The notes: generated by a model from the sequence alone, not told the origin. A stretch of 64,000 nucleotides of DNA from Psychromonas algarum (GCF_004376845.1 NZ_SNUW01000010.1:102878-166877), one strand, 5' to 3'; shown: positions 36,750 through 46,488, counted from the stretch's first letter. Numbers and translations: made by a program.

Positions 36750-39700
36750 TTACCCTACAGCTAATTTCGCAGTTTCATGCCACAAATATGCTGGCATGGG
36801 ATGTTTTAATTTCCAGGTAATATTCATCGGTTGGCTACCTTCGTATTTTACAAAATCGACAGGGCCAAAGTTAACAAATCCCATGGTTCTACCGTTTTCA
36901 TCTTTAGCTTGTTCACGTACAAATAAAATGAAGGTTTTGTTATTTTTCTTTTGCTCAATATAATCTAAACCACGCCCTGATGTTGGTTTAGCACTATTTT
37001 GTGTTTGCCAATGGAATAGAGTCGGACTTATTGCGTAATCGTGATACATGGTGGTTGCTGTGAACTGCTTTTCGCATTTGTTTAAGGTAACAAAAAGCAA
37101 TTCAGTATTGGCATTGGCTATATTAAGCACACCTTCACGACTCGAAGATTTTTTATCAAAGGTACTATCACCAAATGCTACAAGAACATGCTCTTTAGGA
37201 TAACGTACGTGCATACTTAATGGAGTGCTATCTACAAAAATATTATTTTCGGTTGGCATTGGAAATTCATTTACGTCTAAACGGTCAATTAATAAAGCAA
37301 TAACTTCTGCTAACTCTGCTTGTAGTTCTGGATGTTTTAGCGCGGCTAAACTCTGTTCGATATTATCAAAACCAAGTTTATTACCTGCATTATCCCAAAA
37401 ATCGTAATGGCACATTAATGAAAGTAACTTTGCATCTTTATTGGCGTTTGCTACTGCACTTAATGAAAAGTCTGCTTTTACTAATTTCTGTAAAAAACGC
37501 AAATGTGAAATAGAAGTACAGTTTAATAAACGGTTATTAATGGCGCGATAATAAGCGGCATAAACTTCTTTTTCTTGTTCTGTTATTTCTTTGCCTTTTG
37601 CCTTGTTCACCAAAGTAAACCAACCACCAAACCTATTTACTCTCACTTTATACAAATCTTCAAGGGTATATTGCTCATGAATATGCAAGAAATTAGTTAG
37701 CGTTAACGGTAATGTTGTTATGTGTGGGAAGTTGTTAATTAAGCTAATAAAGCGATTTCTATTTAATGTCGCTCGCCTAATATTGCTTAAAATCATCGCT
37801 TGTGTTTTTTCTTGTAACTCAATACGACAACCCAAAGGTAAATGAGGGAAACCTTGCTTGATCTCTTTATCAATAGATTGGTTAGTTTTACCTGTTAGTG
37901 CTCTGAACTTATTTGAAAAGTCGTATTCTGGATGCGAATTGCCAACAAAATCTAAAATGGTACAACATTCTTTGTTATCGGTTAAACGTAAACCGCGCCC
38001 AAGTTGTTGTAAAAATATGGTTAAACTTTCAGTTGGTCGTAAAAATAATAAAGTATCTAGATCTGGAATATCGACACCTTCGTTAAAAATATCAACAACA
38101 AACAAAATGTTAATTTCTTTCGATTTTAACGCCTGCTGCATTACCTCACGATCTTTGCTGTTGTCGCTAGTTAATACGCCACAAGCAATACCTTTTAAGG
38201 TGAACTTTTTCGCCATAAATGTGGCGTGTTCTTTACTGACACAAAATGCCAAAGCGCGCATTTGTGTTATGTCGGTTACGACTTCATCAAGGCTTTGTAA
38301 GATACGCAAAACACGTTGATCGTTATGCGTATATAAATTGGTTAACTCAGCAACATCATAGCGACCTCTAGCCCATGATACGTTGGTTAAGTCGGTATTA
38401 TCATCAATGGCAAAGTATTGAAATGGTGAAAGGTGGCGTTGGTTAATCGCTTCTGGCAGTCGAATTTCAGCGGCAATAACATGGCAAAAATCACTTAATA
38501 TATCCGTGCCGTCATGACGCTCTGGCGTTGCCGTTAAACCTAATAATATTTTAGGGGTAAAGTGTTTTAATACTGCACGATAACTGCTGGCAGAAACGTG
38601 ATGTACTTCATCAATCACAATGTAGTCAAAATAATCTTCACTCAAGTTCAGCGTATCTAATTGATTATTCATTTTTGAATTTAGGCTTTGAATAGAAGCA
38701 AACAAGTGTTGATACTTACTTGGTTTATTATTGCCAACCCATAACTCACCAAAACTACTATCTTTTAAAACGCCGCGGTACGCGCCTTGTGCTTGCTTTA
38801 GTATTTCTTCACGGTGCGCTATAAATAGAAAATTAGCTTCTGGGTTATCACGATAAAAATTGGCAAAATCAAATGCTGAAATAATGGTTTTACCCGTACC
38901 TGTTGCGGCAACCACTAGATTTCGGTAACGATTATGTAGCTCACGCTCAACTTGTAACTTTTCTAATATAGTTTGCTGGTGCGAGTGTGGTTTTATATCA
39001 AAGTAGAAGTTAGCTGATCTATTACTAAAATTACCTTTGGCTTCTTGTAGCGCGTTAGTTAACTTTTCTCGACTTTCTATTTCACCATCAAAGTATTCAA
39101 AATCTGGTGACTCCCAATAGGTTTCAAAGGTACTTAACGATTTTTCAATGATGTGTGGAATTTCTTTAGAGGTAATTTTCAAGTTCCACTCTAAACCACT
39201 GGTTAACGCTGAATGCGATAAATTAGATGAGCCAATATAGCCAGTATGAAAGCCCGTATTGCGCATAAACAAATAAGATTTAGCGTGTAAGCGTTCGCGA
39301 TTGGTGTTGTAACTGAGTTTTACTTCGGTGTTAGGCAATGATGCTAAAAACTCTACTGCTTTCGCATCCGTTGCACCCATATACGAGGTAGTGATTATTT
39401 TTAGTTGTTTGCCACTACGGGTAAAAGATTCTAATTCCTTTTTAAATATACGAATGCCAGCCCACTTAATAAATGACACTAGCCAATAGATTTTGTCAGA
39501 TGATTGTATTTCTCTTTTAATTTCAGTTTCTAATGAGATGCCGACGTTACTGCCACAAAATAACTCACTTTGCGTAAGTCCTGTTATTGGCATAATCGCA
39601 TCAACGTATTTGGGTAAATCTGCCGAAATAGGATTAGCTTTATCAAACAGCGCGGTAAGTATTTTGCCTTGGCTATCTAATAGGTTTTCACTAATGAGTT

Positions 39701-39950
39701 CTTCATCTTTAATGTGAGTACTTAGCCATTTGACGATGGTATTAGCTAAGTTAATTTGATCATGAATTCGAGTATCACCACTTGGCACTGAGTCCATAGC
39801 TATTTCAATCAAACGTGTTAAGAACCTTGATAACCATGTTGCCGCTTCGCCAGCTTCTAGCTTTCTTTCTCCAACATAAAAAGCATCGCGATCTAAATTA
39901 CTTTCAACTAACTGCGTGATTAACTGTTCGTAGATACCCGTTTGATTCAT
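36750..39950 (-). CDS. PLD-type nuclease / SF2 helicase with DUF3427-like C-terminus
   Basis: A 1066-residue multidomain protein. After a helical N-terminus comes a phospholipase D-type domain with one HKD motif (LHAKSYLF, then GYIGSSNLS, about residues 220-250). A superfamily 2 helicase core follows: Walker A AATGTGKT (about 345), DEVHH (about 445), LLGLTATPERHDG and the motif VI run QQLGRGLRL. The last 350 residues match the layout of DUF3427, ending in FVNFGPVDFVKYEG. Proteins of this architecture are often seen in genomic islands and may act in DNA repair or phage defence; no partner gene is visible. The ATG at 39950 follows GAGGGTTCTC. It is probably an accessory gene. Confidence 0.85.
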   Translation of the reverse strand: MNQTGIYEQLITQLVESNLDRDAFYVGERKLEAGEAATWLSRFLTRLIEIAMDSVPSGDTRIHDQINLANTIVKWLSTHIKDEELISENLLDSQGKILTALFDKANPISADLPKYVDAIMPITGLTQSELFCGSNVGISLETEIKREIQSSDKIYWLVSFIKWAGIRIFKKELESFTRSGKQLKIITTSYMGATDAKAVEFLASLPNTEVKLSYNTNRERLHAKSYLFMRNTGFHTGYIGSSNLSHSALTSGLEWNLKITSKEIPHIIEKSLSTFETYWESPDFEYFDGEIESREKLTNALQEAKGNFSNRSANFYFDIKPHSHQQTILEKLQVERELHNRYRNLVVAATGTGKTIISAFDFANFYRDNPEANFLFIAHREEILKQAQGAYRGVLKDSSFGELWVGNNKPSKYQHLFASIQSLNSKMNNQLDTLNLSEDYFDYIVIDEVHHVSASSYRAVLKHFTPKILLGLTATPERHDGTDILSDFCHVIAAEIRLPEAINQRHLSPFQYFAIDDNTDLTNVSWARGRYDVAELTNLYTHNDQRVLRILQSLDEVVTDITQMRALAFCVSKEHATFMAKKFTLKGIACGVLTSDNSKDREVMQQALKSKEINILFVVDIFNEGVDIPDLDTLLFLRPTESLTIFLQQLGRGLRLTDNKECCTILDFVGNSHPEYDFSNKFRALTGKTNQSIDKEIKQGFPHLPLGCRIELQEKTQAMILSNIRRATLNRNRFISLINNFPHITTLPLTLTNFLHIHEQYTLEDLYKVRVNRFGGWFTLVNKAKGKEITEQEKEVYAAYYRAINNRLLNCTSISHLRFLQKLVKADFSLSAVANANKDAKLLSLMCHYDFWDNAGNKLGFDNIEQSLAALKHPELQAELAEVIALLIDRLDVNEFPMPTENNIFVDSTPLSMHVRYPKEHVLVAFGDSTFDKKSSSREGVLNIANANTELLFVTLNKCEKQFTATTMYHDYAISPTLFHWQTQNSAKPTSGRGLDYIEQKKNNKTFILFVREQAKDENGRTMGFVNFGPVDFVKYEGSQPMNITWKLKHPMPAYLWHETAKLAVG

Positions 39951-40098
39951 GAGAACCCTCTAAATTATGATGTTAATTTAAAAAGAATATCTGATTAAAG
40001 GTAATAGGGGAATTGATAAAAGTAAGTAAGAAAAGTCATATACAAAATATAATTTATCAAGGCCACTTTTAGCTAATTGTCTTGATATAAAAACATCC

Positions 40099-40121
40099 TT
40101 TGTTCATGACGAATGAACAAA
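40099..40121. promoter_or_regulatory. Operator-like palindrome upstream of a broken small reading frame
   Basis: TTTGTTCAT / ATGAACAAA (40099-40107 with 40113-40121, 5-base centre GACGA) lies 18 bases before a ribosome site (GAAGGA) and ATG. It looks like the operator of a self-regulating gene, but no regulator gene is nearby. Confidence 0.45.
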
Positions 40122-40139
40122 ACAGTGAAGGATAATACA

Positions 40140-40271
40140 ATGAGCTAACTAGCATTTAACATACTTTAAGAAACGATTGAAACCTTTCAAAAAGAAAAAT
40201 TATCTAAAAAACGATGGCACAACTTTGTGTCATCACTTCACCACGAACTACCAGAAACATTCCAAAACTAA
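40140..40271 (+). pseudogene. Broken small gene of about 44 codons
   Basis: A good ribosome site and ATG open a reading frame that meets stop codons at codons 3 and 10 and then reads ETIETFQKEKLSKKRWHNF and SLHHELPETFQN to a third stop. The Lys- and Glu-rich residues look like real protein, and the position behind an operator-like palindrome suggests a decayed small regulator. The remaining gap from 39951 to 40098 shows nothing further. Confidence 0.4.
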
Positions 40272-40304
40272 TAAAAACGACAAAGCCCCGAATTATGGGG
40301 CTTT
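40270..40304 (-). terminator. Terminator after yicC
   Basis: AAAGCCCC / GGGGCTTT (40282-40289 with 40297-40304, 7-base loop), followed on the minus strand by GTCGTTTTTATT. Confidence 0.85.
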
Positions 40305-40341
40305 GAGTGTTAAAATTAACAACCTAAAACAGGCTGAAATA

Positions 40342-41205
40342 TTACTCTATATTCTGTACCTGCTCTCTCATTTGCTCGATTAAAACTTTACATTCTACTG
40401 CTGCAGCGGTGATGTCAGTATTAATTGCTTTTGAACCTAATGTATTTGCTTCACGATTAAATTCTTGCATCATAAAGTCTAAACGACGGCCAATTGCTCC
40501 ACCTTTTTTTAATACATTACGCGCTTCAGATATATGTGAGTCTAAACGATCTAATTCTTCGGCTACATCTGATTTTTGGGCTAACAGAACTAATTCTTGC
40601 TCTACACGTGTGCTATCTAAATCTACTTTTGCATCTTCAAACTTTTTAAGAATACGTGCTTTTTGCCACGCATGAGCAATTGGCATAAATTCACGTACTT
40701 TAACTGCTTGTTCAGCAATTCCACCTAAGCGTTGTTCAATAAAGACAGCAAGATTGGCACCTTCTGCAGCACGAGAATCCACAAAATCATTCAATGTATC
40801 TTGAAAGCCGATCATTAGTTCTGCGCTAACGGCATCTACATCTTGCTCTGGAGCTTGCATAACCCCTGGCCATTTTAAAATATCAACAGGGTTAACTTGT
40901 CCTGTTCCCATTTGCTCTACAACCCATTGTGCGTTTTTCATCAACTGTGTTGCTAACTCTTCATTCATACTTAAAGATGCACTGCTCGTTGAATTTGCAT
41001 CAAAACGTAAACTGCACTCAACTTTTCCACGTTCTAAACGCTTACGAAATGTTTCTTTTAATTTGCTTTCTAAGCCACGAAATTGTTCAGGCAAACGGAA
41101 ATATGTTTCAAGATAACGTTGGTTAACAGAGCGGATTTCCCAAACTGCAGTACCCCAATCACCTTTTAATTGTTTGCGCGCAAACGCCGTCATGCTGTAA
41201 ATCAT
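40342..41205 (-). CDS. yicC: YicC-family endoribonuclease
   Basis: YicC-type proteins are endoribonucleases that act on selected RNAs; E. coli YicC is linked to turnover of a small RNA. The product opens MIYSMTAFARKQLKGDWG and contains WEIRSVNQRYLETYFRLPE and EQELVLLAQKSDVAEELDRL, all family hallmarks. I begin at the ATG at 41205, with an AAAGGGG ribosome site, giving 287 residues, the E. coli length; an upstream extension is in frame but not conserved. The divergent rph gene often found next to yicC is absent here. Confidence 0.94.
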   Translation of the reverse strand: MIYSMTAFARKQLKGDWGTAVWEIRSVNQRYLETYFRLPEQFRGLESKLKETFRKRLERGKVECSLRFDANSTSSASLSMNEELATQLMKNAQWVVEQMGTGQVNPVDILKWPGVMQAPEQDVDAVSAELMIGFQDTLNDFVDSRAAEGANLAVFIEQRLGGIAEQAVKVREFMPIAHAWQKARILKKFEDAKVDLDSTRVEQELVLLAQKSDVAEELDRLDSHISEARNVLKKGGAIGRRLDFMMQEFNREANTLGSKAINTDITAAAVECKVLIEQMREQVQNIE

Positions 41206-41440
41206 ATTTTCCCCTTTCAAATTGAGCCGAGAGTATAACTGACTAATCCGCAAACATACTACGACACGTGTCAATTTGGGGTTATTTAATGCGACAAAAA
41301 GTTATTTTTTACTTAATTTAAGATTTATTAGAGACAGGCAAGACTCATTTTATTCAACAATAGGTAAGTTATCACTAAGGAGAATAAACATCCCTTATCG
41401 AACAACTCAAATGACAGTTAATTACATTAAAGATGAGTTA

Positions 41441-41469
41441 AATAAAAATAGCCGAGTATTATGCTCAGC
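41441..41469 (-). terminator. Terminator after cti
   Basis: GCCGAG / CTCAGC stem with one wobble pair (41451-41469), followed on the minus strand by TATTTTTATTT, 25 bases beyond the cti stop. It also explains the apparent reading frame on the other strand. From here to 41205 nothing else is seen. Confidence 0.65.
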
Positions 41470-41493
41470 CATCAATAATTTTATAAAAGCACT

Positions 41494-43836
41494 TTAACGA
41501 TTAATTAGTCGATTATAATCAAATAATCCATATTCAATGGGATCTTGCTGCAAATACAATTTATGTAATTGATCACTCACTGACCAGAAATTAGGATTAC
41601 TACGACGCACTCCATAACGGGTGATTAACTCTTGGAATTTTTGGGCATCATTTGCTTGCACAAATAGATTTACAAAATCACGTTTATCTCGTTCAGCAAC
41701 TTTAAAAATTAACCCGGGGTAAGTCCCTAAAAATCCTTTAAATACTTCTGCGCTATCTTGCAGTGGTAAACGATTTGCTTTTTCATTTAATAAACTAGCT
41801 ACATTCTTATGTGCATTATGTCGAAGCAAACTATAAACACGATCACCAGCAACCTCATCTTCGATAATAATAAACGAGACAGGCGGTAATGCTAATACAA
41901 CTTGATTATCAAGATCACCCAGACGTTTAAGGGGTAAATCTTGCTCTGGAACTCGATATTCTGCATTTTTTTTCTGCAGCATTGATGAACTATAAGTATG
42001 CTGTTTAAAACGAGTTAACAACTCTTCTTTTGTAAACTGGGTTGTGAACACCATTCCCGATGGGCGAGAATGCATTAAGTTTTTATCGTTTAAATATTCT
42101 GTTAACTCTTTTGTTGCCCCCAAATACCAACTTGATAATGTCGGTTGCCTATCTTCATTTGGTAGGAATGAAACAAAATTAGCCTCAGATTCGATACGTA
42201 AAAAATCCATGTACAATCGAGTAGTTAATTGATGCCCTACGTTGCCATAAACATCAAATCCAGCCACTAATAAGTAATGAATTCGCTCTAAAATAGGATA
42301 ATCAATTACCCATGCTGTTTTAGGTTGCTCACCTAAAGCGCCTTTTACTACCGTTGCACTATCAACATGCCTAAATACGGTTAATGCTGCATTTTCATTA
42401 CCAGACCAAATATTGCCTAATGTGAGGCCTTTATCATGATCCATATACTGATCAATAAAGTCACTTCTGGCTTTAATATAACGTCCGTGTCCTTTTGAAT
42501 AAGATAACCATTCTGCCACTGACAAAGTATCGCTACTCGACTCTGCAGGTAACCTTAAGTTCTCAGCTTGCTCATAAATAAATTGATCAAGCGGGGAGAT
42601 TTTTTTCATATCTGGTGGAACAAAAAACACCCAAAATTTATCATTAATTACATTTACAGCAACTTGCCCACGACAAACAGGTCCTTTAATAAAACCACTG
42701 ATCGTGAAATAAGCTTCTTGAAGTAAAAATTGATAACGCGATACTGCAGGAATATCTTTAAAAACAAGAAACGGGTTAAACTCTTCGTAATCAGGTAAGG
42801 TATTGACGGTAAAATTTGTATTATAAAATAGGTGATCCCATTGCTCCTCACGTTGTTTATTCAATACATAAGGTAAGTTTGTTTTGGCTAACGTCGTGGC
42901 GCGGTCTAACACTAAACGATAATAAACACGTTTCACTTTAGGATCATCATAAGGACGACGAGTTGCAATAATTTCTACCGGTTTGCCCGGAGGTGTTGTC
43001 GAACGCACCAAATGGAAAAAACGAGGTGGCTGCTCAGTGCTAATTGGCACATCGTCAAAATAAACATGTCCTAAAAATAGATGCTCATAAAGATAACGGG
43101 CAATTAACTGCTCTTTTAATGAGTCACCATTTATTTTCTTTTCCCACTTTTCAATTAATTTTAAATGCTGATCAGATAATGCAACAGGCTCTGACATCGG
43201 GGCACCTCGACCAATCCACATTTCTAATGCTTTAAATTCATCACGGCTTAAATTGGGCAAGCCATAAGGCATGCCTGCTAATGGGAATTCTTCTTTATAA
43301 TCAGAAAGTTCATTGATGTCAGGACATTGATCTTGTCGACTAAGCGTATAATTAAACTCTTCAGGTAACACTCCCTGAGGTTGTGGAAACCGTTCTTTTT
43401 GTAAGAGTAATTGATACATGACACTGCCTTCTAAATTAGCAAGCAGGGTTTGATCTCGTTCATTTAATACTGAAGTAAATTCTTTTTGACGCCACTCTTC
43501 TGTGGTTTGAGCATCGATAAATAAACGTGAAAGGTCAGCACCTAATATACGGCTGCCATCATAGACAGCATGTTTACTTGCCCCCCTATCAATACCTTCA
43601 GGAGAAGATAGCTTTAACTGACAAGGGGCATCATAACAGCCATGACAAACTACACAGCGCTTTTCAAGAAGAGGTTTAATTTGATCTCGATATTCTGTTG
43701 CTAATGGATCTTCAACAGGCAACTGGCGTTCCCGTACTTTTTCATCACCATAGTCTTCATTAAGTTGTTCCGATGAATCAGAACAAGCAGCAATCAATAC
43801 GCTGCACAGTAACATAATTAATACTTTAAAATTCAT
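41494..43836 (-). CDS. cti: Periplasmic cis-trans fatty acid isomerase
   Basis: Cti converts cis unsaturated fatty acids in membrane phospholipids to the trans form as a rapid response to solvent, heat or salt stress. The 780-residue product has a lipoprotein-type signal (VLIAAC, Cys at residue 18) and the cytochrome c-type heme site CVVCH at residues 61-65, which continues as GCYDAPCQL. I use the ATG at 43836; a frame 20 codons longer lacks a good start. The size and the heme motif match Cti of Pseudomonas and Vibrio. Located downstream of small unrelated genes on the opposite strand. Confidence 0.9.
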   Translation of the reverse strand: MNFKVLIMLLCSVLIAACSDSSEQLNEDYGDEKVRERQLPVEDPLATEYRDQIKPLLEKRCVVCHGCYDAPCQLKLSSPEGIDRGASKHAVYDGSRILGADLSRLFIDAQTTEEWRQKEFTSVLNERDQTLLANLEGSVMYQLLLQKERFPQPQGVLPEEFNYTLSRQDQCPDINELSDYKEEFPLAGMPYGLPNLSRDEFKALEMWIGRGAPMSEPVALSDQHLKLIEKWEKKINGDSLKEQLIARYLYEHLFLGHVYFDDVPISTEQPPRFFHLVRSTTPPGKPVEIIATRRPYDDPKVKRVYYRLVLDRATTLAKTNLPYVLNKQREEQWDHLFYNTNFTVNTLPDYEEFNPFLVFKDIPAVSRYQFLLQEAYFTISGFIKGPVCRGQVAVNVINDKFWVFFVPPDMKKISPLDQFIYEQAENLRLPAESSSDTLSVAEWLSYSKGHGRYIKARSDFIDQYMDHDKGLTLGNIWSGNENAALTVFRHVDSATVVKGALGEQPKTAWVIDYPILERIHYLLVAGFDVYGNVGHQLTTRLYMDFLRIESEANFVSFLPNEDRQPTLSSWYLGATKELTEYLNDKNLMHSRPSGMVFTTQFTKEELLTRFKQHTYSSSMLQKKNAEYRVPEQDLPLKRLGDLDNQVVLALPPVSFIIIEDEVAGDRVYSLLRHNAHKNVASLLNEKANRLPLQDSAEVFKGFLGTYPGLIFKVAERDKRDFVNLFVQANDAQKFQELITRYGVRRSNPNFWSVSDQLHKLYLQQDPIEYGLFDYNRLINR

Positions 43837-43961
43837 GAATCCGTTCTCTAAAATTGCTAGAATATGTGACCAAATTGTTGCTTTTAATTTTAACAAGTAT
43901 TTAACTCACTATACAACTAAGTGTATTAAGATAAATAGATCAAATAAAACAGGGTATATCC

Positions 43962-44183
43962 ATGAAATTTAGTCCATGCACGAGCCAATGTACAAGTGAA
44001 GGAATTCATTGTGAAGGCTGTGGTCGAAGTCACCTTGAAATTCAAGAAACACAAGCAATAACAAAGCTGTTAGTCGCTCATTTAGTTAAATATGATTATG
44101 ACGATCCTGAAAAATTTCTAGAAAATATTAACAACAAAGCAATTAAACGCTCGAAAAAAATCAAAGAAGAAAATAATGGCTAA
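43962..44183 (+). CDS. Small cysteine-rich protein, DUF1289-like
   Basis: A 73-residue protein with four cysteines near its N-terminus (PCTSQC, then HCEGCGRSHLEIQE), the pattern seen in DUF1289-type zinc-binding proteins, followed by a charged helical tail. The function is unknown. It overlaps the next gene by 8 bases (ATGGCTAA), so the two are translationally coupled. Confidence 0.6.
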   Translation: MKFSPCTSQCTSEGIHCEGCGRSHLEIQETQAITKLLVAHLVKYDYDDPEKFLENINNKAIKRSKKIKEENNG

Positions 44184-44502
44184 AAAACATAAAGAAGGTG
44201 TGTCACAAGAAACACAAGATGAAGCACTAGCCATGGCCAAAAAAGTACAAAAACCAGGGCAAACTAAAGAACAAACAAAATTAATTGCTTTAGGTATTCA
44301 AAAAGGCATTGCCGAATATAAAAAACAAGCCAAAAGCAAACAACGCGAAGCAGATAAAGCGAAAAAGAAAAAAGCGCCCGTTGTAGATACAAACTCATCT
44401 GTAAATATAAGTAACACTAAATCAACAGTATCATTTCTGCCTTGGGGTTTATTAATCTTAAGCTGGGCTGGGTTTATTAGTTACCATTTTTTAAATCGAT
44501 AA
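44176..44502 (+). CDS. DUF2956 family protein with C-terminal membrane anchor
   Basis: A 108-residue protein. ETQDEALAMAKKVQKPGQTK and EQTKLIALGIQKGI are the conserved core of this family, which is common in Vibrio and Shewanella. A Lys-rich linker leads to one membrane segment near residues 86-104. Function unknown. It overlaps the upstream small gene and is followed after 19 bases by the dapB-like gene, suggesting one transcript. Confidence 0.85.
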   Translation: MAKKHKEGVSQETQDEALAMAKKVQKPGQTKEQTKLIALGIQKGIAEYKKQAKSKQREADKAKKKKAPVVDTNSSVNISNTKSTVSFLPWGLLILSWAGFISYHFLNR

Positions 44503-44521
44503 ATGAAGTGAAGGAATGATC

Positions 44522-45253
44522 ATGGTTAAAGTAATTGTAAACGGCGCAAAAGGTCGTATGGGTAGTGAAGCCGTAAAAGCTGTTAATAATGATAGTGAAT
44601 TAGAGCTAGTTGCTGCCTGTGATTTTGGTGATGATTTAGCGGCATTAATTAAACAAACTGGCGCACAAGTTGTTGTTGATTTAACTGCAGCATCAGCTGG
44701 ATTTGATAATACACAAACCATATTAAATGCAGGAGCTTGTCCTGTTATTGGTACAAGTGGTTTTCTTGAACAACAAGTACAAGAACTACAAGCTTTAGCA
44801 AAAGATAAGCAACTAGGTGGATTAATTGCACCTAACTTTTCACTCGGTGCTGTGTTAATGATGAAGTTTGCTGCACAAGCAGCTAAATATTTACCAGATG
44901 TTGAAGTGATTGAAGCACATAGCCCACAAAAAGAAGAAAGCCCTTCAGGTACAGGCATTCGAACTGCTGAATTAATTGCTGCAGCACGTACTAAAGCTGC
45001 AACCCCTTGTAGTGATAAAGAGTTAATTGAAGGTGCTCGAGGTGCAGAACTAAACTCGGTGAAATTGCATTCAATCCGTTTACCTGGCGTTGTTGCACAA
45101 CAAACTGTCTTTTTTGGTGGTTTAAGTGAAACATTAAAAATTGAACATAATTCTCAACATCGTGAATCATTTATGCCAGGCATTTGTTTAGCCTGTAAAG
45201 AAGTGATTAGTCGTAATGAGTTAGTTTACGGGTTAGAGTATTTAATGGATTAA
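44522..45253 (+). CDS. dapB: 4-hydroxy-tetrahydrodipicolinate reductase (DapB) with altered motif
   Basis: DapB reduces 4-hydroxy-tetrahydrodipicolinate in lysine and diaminopimelate synthesis. The N-terminal NAD(P) fold opens VNGAKGRMG, and the later substrate-binding SPSGTG and PNFSLGAVLMMKF are present. In typical enzymes the catalytic motif reads EAHHRHKVDAPSGT; here it is EAHSPQKEESPSGT, so the second His and the Asp are replaced while the first His and the Lys remain. I use the ATG at 44522, six bases after GAAGGA, giving 243 residues. A second dapB may exist elsewhere. Confidence 0.85.
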   Translation: MVKVIVNGAKGRMGSEAVKAVNNDSELELVAACDFGDDLAALIKQTGAQVVVDLTAASAGFDNTQTILNAGACPVIGTSGFLEQQVQELQALAKDKQLGGLIAPNFSLGAVLMMKFAAQAAKYLPDVEVIEAHSPQKEESPSGTGIRTAELIAAARTKAATPCSDKELIEGARGAELNSVKLHSIRLPGVVAQQTVFFGGLSETLKIEHNSQHRESFMPGICLACKEVISRNELVYGLEYLMD

Positions 45254-45274
45254 ACATCGACTTATCTCTCATAC

Positions 45275-45302
45275 AACGCCAACATTTTTGTTGGCGTTTT
45301 TG
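45275..45302. terminator. Terminator between dapB and the MFS gene
   Basis: A 10-bp stem AACGCCAACA / TGTTGGCGTT with a 4-base loop and a T run follows dapB on the plus strand. Confidence 0.9.
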
Positions 45303-45303
45303 T

Positions 45304-46488
45304 TTATACTCTTTTATTTTTACCATAAAAAAAATACAGTAACGCGATAGGAATACACAACCAATAGAGAATATGAAGCTGCGATAAAGGCTGTGCTAAG
45401 CCAGCGAAGAAAAATGCAATAATAGAAAAAAAGATAATCAACATAAATTGAGAATAATAACTTTTACAAAGAATATAACGTGTCGCTTGATCTTGACGAG
45501 CAATATCATAAAACCGTTTATTAAACGCAAGCCGGAAAAAATTACTTAAAAATGCAATTAGCAATAATCCACTATATAAAATAAGATCATTTATATTTTG
45601 ATTGATGGCTTGGCTTAATTCACCACGAAAAAACCATGAAAAAGCATAACCAACGACTGCAATCTGATAAATTATTTGGTTATTAATACGATCAATATAT
45701 TTTTTTATAAAAAAGAAAATCAACGCTAAGAACACACTTAATAAGATAATAATTAAACCTAATTGCATAATATTTTCTTGGGTTAATAGATAAATAGTCA
45801 GCACCCAAAAATAACTTTCTAAAAAAAGAAATAGACCATCAACAATGAAAATCAGCTTTGATTTATGATTATCTTTAAACTGTAAAATTTGTAACAGATT
45901 AAATGCAGGCACTTGCGTTGATAGATAAGTGAGCTTTTGAGGGAGATGAGTATTTAAGTTTTTCTGAATAGAGATAAAACCAAACAAAGAAAATAAACAT
46001 GAAAGTATTAATAAAGCACTAAAATACTCCATACCCAATAAATAACTTCCGACTAATACCCCCACTTTTAATGCAACCACCACTAGTATTTGAAAATTAC
46101 CAAAGGTATTACCTGTATTATTATTTTCGGTGATTTCTTGAAATAATAAACGTTGTGTTGACCAATAAAAACAACCAGCAGCACCATTAATAAGCGCCCC
46201 TACAGTCACCAAAATGATTTGTTGATCCCAGACTAATAAGGTTACTAATAGGCTTTGAAAAATAAACGATAAACTTATTATTTTTGCCCAATATTGTGCT
46301 GCTCGTAGTCGATCCCAATAATATAAAGCAATTAAAAAACCAACCGATGTAAACGCAATAAAATAAGATATTTCACTCAATGTTAACCCTTTATCCCATA
46401 AAATAATTGGAATAAATAAAGGTAATAAACCTAATAAAAAGGAGTGAAATCCTGTAAATAGATAAAAAGTACGTGTTAATACAGGCAT
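45304..46488 (-). CDS. MFS transporter, last gene of the ATP-grasp operon
   Basis: A 394-residue inner-membrane protein with about 12 membrane segments and the general shape of a major facilitator, but without an obvious family signature. Its ATG directly follows the stop of the ATP-grasp gene (TAAATG), so it is the last member of a coupled unit. It might export the product of the two ATP-grasp proteins. Substrate unknown. Confidence 0.78.
   Translation of the reverse strand: MPVLTRTFYLFTGFHSFLLGLLPLFIPIILWDKGLTLSEISYFIAFTSVGFLIALYYWDRLRAAQYWAKIISLSFIFQSLLVTLLVWDQQIILVTVGALINGAAGCFYWSTQRLLFQEITENNNTGNTFGNFQILVVVALKVGVLVGSYLLGMEYFSALLILSCLFSLFGFISIQKNLNTHLPQKLTYLSTQVPAFNLLQILQFKDNHKSKLIFIVDGLFLFLESYFWVLTIYLLTQENIMQLGLIIILLSVFLALIFFFIKKYIDRINNQIIYQIAVVGYAFSWFFRGELSQAINQNINDLILYSGLLLIAFLSNFFRLAFNKRFYDIARQDQATRYILCKSYYSQFMLIIFFSIIAFFFAGLAQPLSQLHILYWLCIPIALLYFFYGKNKRV

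Noticed and set aside
37858..38319. 153-codon plus-strand reading frame
   Set aside because: Antisense to the helicase gene, whose motifs are clear on the other strand.
41276..41497. 73-codon plus-strand reading frame between yicC and cti
   Set aside because: It contains the cti terminator and lacks a convincing start; treated as non-coding.
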